From assembly GCA_033761915.1 (NCBI GenBank), contig JANRMC010000022.1, forward strand, positions 1 through 25,004: a stretch of 25,004 nucleotides of DNA. The letters are read 5' to 3'. This stretch comes from JACMLD01 sp033761915. GTDB taxonomy: Bacteria > Bacteroidota > Bacteroidia > Chitinophagales > Chitinophagaceae. Under the pieces are notes generated by a model. It searched no databases, was not told where the DNA came from, and saw only the letters and a list, made by a program, of their open reading frames with translations. Below, in pieces: positions 15,944-23,414 of this stretch. Each line of letters opens with the position of its first letter. Position 1 is the first letter of the stretch. The translations under genes and the position numbers were made by a program.

Positions 15944-18151
15944 CTAAAATAGTTTTTTCAATCCTTCCCATTTCACTTGCCACTCTTTTGGAAAACCGAT
16001 ATTAATTTCTCTATCTGCATCAGCGCCGGTGCACATTAAAGCCACTGCATTCAATACACCACCATTACCGGGTAAGTAAATGGTTAAACGTTCGTCCTGA
16101 TAATTATGGCCGTTTACTAAATAGGTATTTGTTTTTATCGGCATTAATAATGCATCCACTGCTTTTTCTGGTAAATGTAATCTTGCAGCCGTCATCGCCA
16201 CCAATGGAAAATCCCATCCCCAGGTATCATTCCATTTCCAAACTTTAAAAACAGTGTCTAAAGTATTTTTCATGATTGTGGTATCCAATCCATGCACCGC
16301 CGGTAAAGAACTGTAAGTGCCCAATACAGCCGGATGGTCGGTCAAGTACCTGGAGTTGGGTTCATAGCAATCAGGCGTACTTTCTGTAGCCAGGTACACA
16401 CCATTTAATTGTGGAAGCGGTGCCAGGTTATCAATAATGTTTTGCCATTTTTTATCGGGGGCTAAACCTAAGCGCTTTCTCCACTCTTGCGCTTTTTGCA
16501 AAGCCCAGCTCCAATAAGCTAATTCGTAGGTTGGGTTAAATGTTTGCACGGCTTCAAAACATTCCTGTGCCGGTATTAAACCCTTACCCAAATTATATTT
16601 TTTGGTTTGTGGGTTGTAGGTAGGGAAGGAAGCCATAAAATCGGCCGTAGCAAATAAGAGCCCTTTGTATTTATTGAGGGTTTGTTTTGTAGGCTTTGCC
16701 CGGTACAATAACTCCGCCATATAAATAAAATGCGGCTGCTGCCAAATTAAGAATGCACCCACAGATGAAGGCGATTCATTACCCTCGTTATCTGTCATCT
16801 TCTGCCAGCGCAATCCTTCAAAGCCCTGGCGTTTGGCAACGGCAAAGGCTTTATCGGCTACTTTAAAATACCAGTCTAAACTTTTTTCCATCAGTTCCAC
16901 CCTGCCCCATTGTGCATAATGCACGGCATGCCACCAATGCATTTCTAAATGCGGTTTGCCATACCAGCTGTTGTAGGTTAAACCGGTTTCCTGTGGAGGA
17001 TAGTCAGAGGAGCATTGAATTTTAGTAAGGTACTGTGAGAGTATTGTTCTTCTTTCAATTTCAAAAGCTCTTGGGTCTTTGGTGGCAGAAAAATCAACAG
17101 CGCCGCCGCTGAGCCAGAATTTTTCCCAAACATTTATATTTTCTTCAATGCTGAGGTCTTTAAAAGCCTGCTGCTTATTTTGAGTAAATAAAACATTCAG
17201 TGAAAAATTATTAGTTGCATAGGGTTTTAGCAGGTAATAATTATCTGCCGCCTTATCAATTGTAGCCCTGTTATTCCATTGTGCTTTTATGTGGTATTTT
17301 GTAGTATCCAACTGGCAGGTAATAGCAGCAGAATGCCATGATGTTTTATTCAATGCCGACTTAACCGTACTTCCTTCCCAATTATTTCCAACATCTTTCC
17401 ATTGCCCGGTTGGCTGTGGCACTCTTATGCGTATTTGCAAACGGTCCTGAGTAATCAGTGGGGAACTAATATCAAAACGAAGTGCATCGTTTTTTGGATC
17501 GCAAAAAGTTATAACCCTTACCGGCACATCTTCCACTGTAAAAGAACTGGTGATGAAACCAGTCCATAAATCCAATTGCTGCTTGATATTTTTTATATCG
17601 TTAACTGTCGCCAGCGAGCCGTCTTTCCTTTTAATTTCCAAGCCAATATTGCTTAATTGCAACCGGTGTTGGTTTACCCGGAAATATTCCACTGCTTTTT
17701 TTGCCTCCGCTTCTTTGCCCTGTACGGTATAAGAAATTTTTCTTCCTTCTAAGTCGTAGGTTTTATAGGCCTGTTCAATTTGAAGGTTTTCTGTATTGGG
17801 AAAGCTATGCCAGCCCCAAACTGATTGTGTACCCAATGGTACTCCTTTTGCATAAGCATCGGGAAAAGATTGCATGCCGGTGGCATCTACTGTAAATGCA
17901 AAATTGCCATTGCCGACTGATAAGGAAGATAGTGAATCAATCTTATTGATGCGGATGTTGTGACGTTTTACGACTTGTTCCCTATTTATTTTTTGTGCAA
18001 AAGATTTATTCAACCATACAAGGCATACAAGAAATACAAGAAACCTTAAATGCCTTGTATTTTTTGTATGGTTCAATTTGCTGAATAGCGAACGGAACGA
18101 TGAAGTGTGCGACGCAACAGAAGCTGATAGCCGTATTGAAGCTGGGTTCAT
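15944..18151 (-). CDS. GH65/GH95-like (alpha/alpha)6 putative glycoside hydrolase
   Basis: This is an exported protein of up to 735 residues with an N-terminal beta-sandwich (about 60-340) and an (alpha/alpha)6 barrel (about 345-700), the arrangement of clan GH-L and GH95 enzymes. Blocks are NGNFAFTVDATGMQSFP (81-97), ETGLTYNSWYGKPHLEMHWW (388-407) and GKGLIPAQECF (522-532). Glu403 and Glu530 are candidate catalytic acids. The only in-frame ATG (18151) puts an unusual 35-residue leader with a dispersed repeat before the hydrophobic segment (36-53, ends SFAQ). TTG 18076 would give a normal signal peptide, MNHTKNTRHLRFLVF..., and 710 residues. It follows the GH2 beta-galactosidase by 21 bp in one operon. 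Function is unknown; glycosidase or phosphorolytic activity on a side-chain disaccharide is possible. Confidence 0.68.
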   Translation of the reverse strand: MNPASIRLSASVASHTSSFRSLFSKLNHTKNTRHLRFLVFLVCLVWLNKSFAQKINREQVVKRHNIRINKIDSLSSLSVGNGNFAFTVDATGMQSFPDAYAKGVPLGTQSVWGWHSFPNTENLQIEQAYKTYDLEGRKISYTVQGKEAEAKKAVEYFRVNQHRLQLSNIGLEIKRKDGSLATVNDIKNIKQQLDLWTGFITSSFTVEDVPVRVITFCDPKNDALRFDISSPLITQDRLQIRIRVPQPTGQWKDVGNNWEGSTVKSALNKTSWHSAAITCQLDTTKYHIKAQWNNRATIDKAADNYYLLKPYATNNFSLNVLFTQNKQQAFKDLSIEENINVWEKFWLSGGAVDFSATKDPRAFEIERRTILSQYLTKIQCSSDYPPQETGLTYNSWYGKPHLEMHWWHAVHYAQWGRVELMEKSLDWYFKVADKAFAVAKRQGFEGLRWQKMTDNEGNESPSSVGAFLIWQQPHFIYMAELLYRAKPTKQTLNKYKGLLFATADFMASFPTYNPQTKKYNLGKGLIPAQECFEAVQTFNPTYELAYWSWALQKAQEWRKRLGLAPDKKWQNIIDNLAPLPQLNGVYLATESTPDCYEPNSRYLTDHPAVLGTYSSLPAVHGLDTTIMKNTLDTVFKVWKWNDTWGWDFPLVAMTAARLHLPEKAVDALLMPIKTNTYLVNGHNYQDERLTIYLPGNGGVLNAVALMCTGADADREINIGFPKEWQVKWEGLKKLF
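18012..18073 (-). repeat. 9-nt tandem repeats and imperfect inverted repeat in a signal-peptide region
   Basis: Three tandem 9-mers of form NNATACAAG (18014-18040, + strand) encode LVF-LVC-LVW in the signal peptide. AACCATACAAGGCAT (18012-18026) is the inverse of 18050-18073 except for a 9-nt insert there that is itself repeat-like. The insert keeps the reading frame. Confidence 0.7.
18080..18150 (-). repeat. Dispersed repeat copy F (core TGCGACGCAA on + at 18108-18117)
   Basis: On the minus strand this reads GAACCCAGC, about 22 bp, TTGCGTCGCACACTT, CATCGTTCCGTTC, CTATTCAGC. It lies wholly inside the annotated 5' end of the GH65-like gene, read there as ...SVASHTSS.... If translation begins at TTG 18076, the core sits 32 bp upstream, in line with other copies. 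Confidence 0.6.
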
Positions 18152-18172
18152 AATTACTTATTTTATTCCGCT

Positions 18173-21070
18173 TTACGGGTGAGGAGCAAATACATTATCC
18201 ACCGTCGGTCTTGAATAATTTTCTTTACCCTGCGTAGTCTTCGGCATGCCAAAATAAAAATACAATGTACGTTTTTTACTGCCGCTAACATGATTGAGTT
18301 CACTCATAGGGCCATACACTTTTGTATTGGTGGTTAAACCAGTTGCAAGTTTGGTACCGATTGGCGGAATGCAATCTAAAAAAGAAATATCACCCACCGG
18401 CAATTCAGGATGTGGCTTTGCCGCATCGCTTAATGCATAACCATCAAACAAACGAACAAACAATCCGCTGTCTGGGCTTGCCATATACAATTTACCCTGC
18501 ACTGTGCTTAATTCCATCCAGGTAATTTCACCGTAATGACCTTTAAACTCAGGATAAATTAACGGAGCATAACCGGTATGTGTGTTGTTGTATAAATTTT
18601 GCCACACATTAACCGGTGTGCCGGCCATGCGGTTTTTCCATTGGCGGTACGGGCCTTTGCCCAGCCATCTTGCACTCAATACATAATTTTCAGGGTATTT
18701 AAAACTAACGCCTGTAAATGGAAAATCGCCATTGGCGCTGTACTCATATTCCATCGTTGCCCAACCGCTGTTATTCATTTTCCACTTTACATATTTAATG
18801 TCGCCGCTGTAAGTAAATTCCACCATGGCATCATTTCCTTCTTTATATGATTTTGAACTTACCACTGCTGCATTGCCTTTTACCAGCACCGGGCCATTGT
18901 TGAAAGACAGCACATAATCATTGGCAGAATTTTTTGTGGTAACTAAGGTTCCGGTTTTTTTATCAAGCACCACACTTACTTCTCCACCAGTTATTGTGTA
19001 AACCGTATCCGTTTCTGTAATAGTGGTAGCGCCATCCTTTATGGTAACAAAACCTTCCAGTTGCGCTTGCTTGCTTTTTATTTCGCTTGTCCATTTATAC
19101 AACTCTTTACCAAATGGGTCTTTAGCAACAATCACCAACGCATCATAATTTTTATAATCAGCAGGCAGTTGTAATTGCAATGCTCCTTGTTGTACTGGTG
19201 CAATATTTGGCGCTGTGGCTATACCCTTTTGCTTTACTACATAACCATCAAAGCGGTCGAAGGGTTTGCTGAAATTTACCAATGCCCAATGGAAAGTACA
19301 CTGGTTGGCATTGGTAAAATGAAAACGGTTATCAATTGCAATTTGCCCGTTAAAATCAGCAGGTAATTGTTTTGGCAGTTTTAATTGTATGGGGCAGAAA
19401 ATTTCACGGAGTGCATTAAAGCTGCCTTCTTTTTCCCTGTGCGGCCCCATAATACCGTCATTTGCATTTAAACCGTTTGCGTCTAAAACATTATTTAAAT
19501 CCGTACGCATCACCGATTCATCTACCATTGCCCAAACAAACACACCGCCGCTTTTTTGCGAACGCCAATGCAGGTTCCAGAAATCTTCCATTGCTGCGGC
19601 TGCGCCACCATCATCCTGCGCATGCAGCATTTCTGTTGGCATGTAAATAAGTGAATCGTTTAAAATTTTTTGTGTGCTGTAATAATCTTCGTAGTGGTTA
19701 CAATCAATGCCGTTGTGCTGGTTGCCGGGGCGGTGGTGTGCATGAATAACAGGACGGTTGGAGAAATCATATTTACCATAATCGTCATCCAGTTCTTTAT
19801 TGTGGCCACCTTCATTACCATTGCTCCAGAAAATTATAGAAGGATGATTCAAATCTCTTGTCACCATTTCTTTTACCAACGGCTCACCAGCTTTTGTGCT
19901 GTATGCTTTTTGCCAGCCTGCCAGTTCATCCAATACATACAAACCCAAACTATCGCACAGTTCTAAAAAATATTTATCAGGCGGATAGTGAGAACAGCGC
20001 ACTGCATTCATGTTCATTTCTTTCAGCAGTAATACATCCTGTAATTGGTTTTCCCTGCTTAATGCCCTTGCAGTTTCTGGCCAAAAACAGTGACGGTTAG
20101 TGCCTTTCATTTTTACTTGTGTACCGTTAATGTATATGCCCTGCCCGTATTTTATTTCTATAGTGCGGAAACCAAATTTTTCATTCAGCTCATATATTTT
20201 TTTCCCGGCTGCATCCTGTAATACAATGTTTGCGTTATACAAATTGGGTGATTCTGACGTCCATGACTTTACACCCGGAACGGAAGCATTTACAATCACA
20301 CAAACTGCATTTTTATCAACCGGCGCTTTAACTGTGCCTATTATTTTTTTATTGGCATCAGTAATGGTTGTTACAACAGTTGCGCCGGCAGTTAAATTTT
20401 TGGGTAACACCTGCATGGCAAATTTTCCGTCAGCCTTTGCATCAATACTCACATAGTCAATATACTGTTTTGGTAAGGCTTCTAAAAACACGGGTCGAAA
20501 GATGCCACCAAACACCCAATAGTCTGCCAAACGTTCTGCATTGTTTACACTGGCATCAGCACTCATCTTGCTTACTGTTACTTCCAGCAAATTGGTTTTA
20601 TCATAATTAAGCAATGCCGATATATCATATTTAAAACGGTAAAATGCTCCCTGGTGAATGGCACCTGCGCTTTTACCATTGATCTTCACTTCAGTATCCG
20701 TCATGCTGCCGTCAAATACAATGTTTACCACTTTACCTTTAAACGATGCAGGCACTTTAAACTCATATCTATACTTTCCCTGCTCATCATAAAACCGTGC
20801 ATTCTTACCGTTGGTTTTATAATCTCTTCCATAATTATAATTGCCAAAGCCCTGCTGCTCCCAGTTGCTGGGCACTTGTATTTTTTTCCACTCACCACTG
20901 TTGCGGCCGGCAGTGCAAAAGAAATCCCACTGTACAGTATGTGCGGCATCAGTGCCGGAGAGGTATTGAATTTGTTTACCGAGGCGAGCCCGGGACAAGT
21001 TTTGCTGGGCTGTGACAGAAGTAAAAAGAAAAAAGTAAAAAAATAAAAGAAGACTGCCTTTATAGTACAT
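18173..21070 (-). CDS. GH2 beta-galactosidase (LacZ-type)
   Basis: This is an exported GH2 enzyme of 965 residues, predicted to release terminal beta-galactose, here most likely from RG-I galactan side chains. Signal peptide is 1-21 (LFTSVTAQ). The sugar-binding domain is about 40-200, the immunoglobulin-like domain 205-305, and the TIM barrel 306-600, with NAVRCSHYPPDKYFLELCDSLG at its heart. The C-terminal domain (about 700-950) is of the beta-galactosidase small-chain type. Both catalytic acids are present: Glu420 in SNGNEGG (acid/base) and Glu480 in MPTEML (nucleophile), unlike the GH2 at 1616-4579. Length is near the 1000-residue norm. It heads a transcript with the GH65-like gene (21 bp gap). 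A promoter-like motif shared with GH28 and GH105 lies 20-66 bp upstream. Confidence 0.87.
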   Translation of the reverse strand: MYYKGSLLLFFYFFLFTSVTAQQNLSRARLGKQIQYLSGTDAAHTVQWDFFCTAGRNSGEWKKIQVPSNWEQQGFGNYNYGRDYKTNGKNARFYDEQGKYRYEFKVPASFKGKVVNIVFDGSMTDTEVKINGKSAGAIHQGAFYRFKYDISALLNYDKTNLLEVTVSKMSADASVNNAERLADYWVFGGIFRPVFLEALPKQYIDYVSIDAKADGKFAMQVLPKNLTAGATVVTTITDANKKIIGTVKAPVDKNAVCVIVNASVPGVKSWTSESPNLYNANIVLQDAAGKKIYELNEKFGFRTIEIKYGQGIYINGTQVKMKGTNRHCFWPETARALSRENQLQDVLLLKEMNMNAVRCSHYPPDKYFLELCDSLGLYVLDELAGWQKAYSTKAGEPLVKEMVTRDLNHPSIIFWSNGNEGGHNKELDDDYGKYDFSNRPVIHAHHRPGNQHNGIDCNHYEDYYSTQKILNDSLIYMPTEMLHAQDDGGAAAAMEDFWNLHWRSQKSGGVFVWAMVDESVMRTDLNNVLDANGLNANDGIMGPHREKEGSFNALREIFCPIQLKLPKQLPADFNGQIAIDNRFHFTNANQCTFHWALVNFSKPFDRFDGYVVKQKGIATAPNIAPVQQGALQLQLPADYKNYDALVIVAKDPFGKELYKWTSEIKSKQAQLEGFVTIKDGATTITETDTVYTITGGEVSVVLDKKTGTLVTTKNSANDYVLSFNNGPVLVKGNAAVVSSKSYKEGNDAMVEFTYSGDIKYVKWKMNNSGWATMEYEYSANGDFPFTGVSFKYPENYVLSARWLGKGPYRQWKNRMAGTPVNVWQNLYNNTHTGYAPLIYPEFKGHYGEITWMELSTVQGKLYMASPDSGLFVRLFDGYALSDAAKPHPELPVGDISFLDCIPPIGTKLATGLTTNTKVYGPMSELNHVSGSKKRTLYFYFGMPKTTQGKENYSRPTVDNVFAPHP

Positions 21071-21089
21071 ACAATCGTTTTAAGAACTT

Positions 21090-21136
21090 GTAAGATAGTT
21101 TTACAAGCTTGACAAGCTATCCTGTTGCATCATGGA
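21090..21136 (-). promoter_or_regulatory. Direct-repeat activator site plus TATCTTAC box, upstream of GH2
   Basis: On the minus strand, TCCATGATGCAACAGGA (21136-21120) carries half-sites CATGA and CAGGA 10 bp apart, then 22 bp, then TATCTTAC (21097-21090), 20 bp before ATG 21070. Inside the 22-bp spacer lies the palindrome AGCTTG-A-CAAGCT (21106-21118), and CTTGTAA/TTACAAG (21087-21107) forms a second inverted repeat over the box. Confidence 0.5.
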
Positions 21137-21155
21137 GAAAGAGATAATTTGGCAG

Positions 21156-21926
21156 CTATTTTTTTAGATATTTTAAGGCTGCGTTACTTTGCAACTGCTG
21201 CATAGCTATTGCATAACGCTTACCCAACTCTCTGGCAGCAATGGCATCAAAATGGAGTTGATCCCCTTTGTCAGACAAATTCTTTGCAGTAACTACAGCT
21301 GTGTTGAGTACGGTAGCTGGTAACTGATTAATTACAGCATTAATAAAATCTGTCTTATTAAAATGGCCAATTTCTCCGGCAATAAAAGGAAGACCCGGAT
21401 TTTGCAAATCGGTACGCAGGCGGTTAATTAATACTTTCAATTTACTTAAGTATAGTGGTGCGTTAACAGAATCATTGTCCGATTCGCCCTGGTGCCAGAG
21501 TATGCCTTTTAAAACCCCTTTCTGCATGGCAATTTTTGTACGGGCAATGGCATCATCATAAGGATGCGCATTTAAATAAGTGGCGCCGGTTTCCCACACT
21601 TTTATGGGGGAGCCACCCCATGCGCCCGGTATTAAACCAATTTTAATTTCTTTATCATCGCCTAAAATATTTTTTGCAAAGCTGATGCCCGGGCCAACAC
21701 CGGCAATGGGTTTATCAAAATGCATTGGGTCAGTGGCCGGGCGCCATTGGTTTAAAGAATCCAGCATGAAGATTTGCGGATGTACAGTTTTGCTTTCTGC
21801 ATCCACCACACCCCTGCCTGCCATATTACTTTGACCAATGAGCAGGTACAGGTGAAAATTACTATCCACCTGTGCACTGGCCGTTACACAACATAGCAAT
21901 GTAAATACCATAAAAATAAATTTCAT
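21156..21926 (-). CDS. SASA-domain (sialate O-acetylesterase / CE6-like) acetylesterase
   Basis: This is an exported esterase of the SASA family (sialate O-acetylesterase and CE6 xylan acetylesterases), here probably removing acetyl groups from a plant polysaccharide. I prefer ATG 21926 (256 residues, signal peptide MKFIFMVFTLLCC..ASAQ) over ATG 21956, which only adds MRPLFTKSKK. Motifs are LIGQSNMAGRG with nucleophile Ser33, IPGAWGGSPIKVW, GILWHQGESD, and the C-terminal KGDQLHFD supplying the Asp-x-x-His pair. It ends 85 bp before the GH2 gene, which has its own promoter motif. It is a third esterase in the locus, unrelated in sequence detail to the two CE12 enzymes, so a different acetyl ester or polymer is likely (inference). 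Confidence 0.82.
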   Translation of the reverse strand: MKFIFMVFTLLCCVTASAQVDSNFHLYLLIGQSNMAGRGVVDAESKTVHPQIFMLDSLNQWRPATDPMHFDKPIAGVGPGISFAKNILGDDKEIKIGLIPGAWGGSPIKVWETGATYLNAHPYDDAIARTKIAMQKGVLKGILWHQGESDNDSVNAPLYLSKLKVLINRLRTDLQNPGLPFIAGEIGHFNKTDFINAVINQLPATVLNTAVVTAKNLSDKGDQLHFDAIAARELGKRYAIAMQQLQSNAALKYLKK

Positions 21927-22015
21927 CTTTTTGCTTTTAGTAAATAATGGCCTCATTACTTAAGTAGCATTTTTGATTATTGTAATGTTTTACCTAAAAC
22001 CTATTGATATGATAC

Positions 22016-22035
22016 AATTGTAATATTCTACAATT
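22016..22035. promoter_or_regulatory. Inverted repeat AATTGTA-N6-TACAATT
   Basis: Perfect 7-bp arms, AATTGTA and TACAATT, are separated by 6 bp, about 90 bp upstream of the SASA esterase start. The size fits a dimeric repressor or activator site. In such A+T-rich DNA, chance is a real alternative. Confidence 0.3.
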
Positions 22036-22215
22036 CTTTAGTTTGTTGTTTGATTGATTGCCTTTGCTATATTTAAAGAAAAGAAACAGAAAATATTTTA
22101 CACTAAAATTAAATTAACAGTTGAAACTATTGATTCAACGAAACAGATTATTCCGTTTTATCAGATTTTTATGTACCCAACCTTAGCAAAAAACCGGGCA
22201 TTGTTGCTCGTTGAA

Positions 22216-22248
22216 AACCCCGATTGGGGTTGAGCCAAGCTATCGGGG
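22216..22248 (-). terminator. Hairpin AACCCC-N4-GGGGTT, possible terminator of the upstream operon
   Basis: On the minus strand AACCCC, AATC, GGGGTT is followed by TTC, a weak U-tract, 164-179 bp past the aldo/keto reductase stop. A competing 7-bp stem pairs CCCCGAT (22248-22242) with ATCGGGG (22224-22218). Either could end the PL22-GH43-reductase transcript; the T-run is short. Confidence 0.35.
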
Positions 22249-22394
22249 TACACTTGTACAGCAATGCAAAATTCAGCAGTAAACATTTAACAGATGCGCC
22301 CTGCAATAAAGTTGAAGTGAGGTATTTGAGTGACGAAGCAGCAAATACGAAACAACAATGCTCAATCAGGGAACAAATGCTGGTAACAAAAAAA

Positions 22395-23411
22395 TTATTT
22401 CAAAATTGCTTCAATTACATTCAACTCTTCATCAGTAAACTCAATATTATTAACCGCAGCAATAGAGTTTAACAATTGTTGTGAAGAACTGGCACCCACC
22501 AATACCGATGTAATACGTTTATCTCTTAATAACCATGCAATAGCCATTTGTGCCATGGTTTGGTTGCGTTGTTTGGCCAGCTCATTTAATGCAGCCACTT
22601 TGCTTAAAACATTTTCATCCAAACCATTTTCTGTTAAAGCACCATTGGGCAGTTTGCGGCCCACACGGGATTCGGCAGGAACGCCTTTTAAATATTTATC
22701 AGTAAGCAGGCCCTGTGCCAAAGGAGAAAATACAATACAGCCCACACCGCTTTCATCCACCACTTGCAGCAAATTTTTATTTACGGCATCGTTCTTTTTT
22801 TCCACCCAGCGGTCGAGCATGGAATATTTTGGCTGATGAATTAAGCAAGGTGTGCCAAGTTGTTGCAATATTTTAAATGCAGCAGCGGCAGTATCAGCCG
22901 GATAATTTGAAATACCCACATACAATGCTTTACCCTGCCGCACAATTAAATCCAGCGCCGCCATACTTTCTTCCAGCGGCGTGTTAGGGTCTGGACGGTG
23001 ATGATAAAAAATATCCACATACTCAAAACCCATGCGTTTCAAACTTTGGTCTAAACTGCTTACCAAATATTTTTTGCTGCCCCACTCGCCATAAGGGCCG
23101 GGCCACATATAATAACCGGCCTTCGTGGAAATAATCATTTCATCCCTGTAAGCCGTAAAATCTTGCTTAAAAACTTTACCGAAATTTGTTTCTGCTTCGC
23201 CTGCGGGCGGGCCATAGTTATTGGCTAAATCAAAATGCGTAATGCCATTATCAAATGCGGTGTGCAGTGTTTGGCGAAACACATTCATATCATCCGGTTC
23301 GCCAAAATTTTGCCACAGGCCTAATGAAATAGCGGGTAATAAAATGCCGCTTTTTCCACTGCGGCGGTATTGCATTTTATTGTAACGGTCATCAGCAGCA
23401 ACGTAGCTCAT
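22395..23411 (-). CDS. Aldo/keto reductase, YghZ (L-glyceraldehyde 3-phosphate reductase) type
   Basis: This is a cytoplasmic NADPH-dependent aldo/keto reductase of 338 residues, close to E. coli YghZ, which reduces L-glyceraldehyde 3-phosphate and other aldehydes. The tetrad is Asp61 and Tyr66 in HFDLANNYGPPAG, Lys97 in STKAGYY, and His137 or His138 in DIFYHHRPD. YHHRPDPNTPLEESM and GISNYPADTAAAA are typical of this subgroup. There is no signal peptide. It begins 3 bp after the GH43 stop, so it is in one operon with GH43 and the PL22-like gene. Its role here may be reduction or detoxification of a keto- or aldehyde-sugar from pectin breakdown (inference). Confidence 0.85.
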   Translation of the reverse strand: MSYVAADDRYNKMQYRRSGKSGILLPAISLGLWQNFGEPDDMNVFRQTLHTAFDNGITHFDLANNYGPPAGEAETNFGKVFKQDFTAYRDEMIISTKAGYYMWPGPYGEWGSKKYLVSSLDQSLKRMGFEYVDIFYHHRPDPNTPLEESMAALDLIVRQGKALYVGISNYPADTAAAAFKILQQLGTPCLIHQPKYSMLDRWVEKKNDAVNKNLLQVVDESGVGCIVFSPLAQGLLTDKYLKGVPAESRVGRKLPNGALTENGLDENVLSKVAALNELAKQRNQTMAQMAIAWLLRDKRITSVLVGASSSQQLLNSIAAVNNIEFTDEELNVIEAILK

Positions 23412-23414
23412 ATA

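Larger units (their letters stand above)
21927..22394. other. Long intergenic region with operator-like and hairpin sequences, no convincing gene
   Basis: This 468-bp gap separates the aldo/keto reductase stop from the SASA start. The part near the esterase is very A+T-rich and presumably holds its promoter; no exact -7 consensus was found, only TACAATTG on the minus strand (22020-22013). The rest (about 22165-22394) is less A+T-rich and holds hairpins plus GTACACTTGTACAGC, which resembles the flank of repeat copy E. The plus-strand frame at 22224-22472 has no recognisable protein features and overlaps the reductase. Confidence 0.5.

Noticed and set aside
20025..20215. ATCCTGTA matches inside the GH2 beta-galactosidase gene
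   Set aside because: They lack the second half-site at 10 bp and the TA box, and lie within coding sequence, so they are taken as chance.
22224..22472. Plus-strand frame of 82 codons in the large intergenic gap
   Set aside because: It starts in a hairpin, overlaps the 3' end of the aldo/keto reductase on the other strand and shows no recognisable domain or composition of a real protein.
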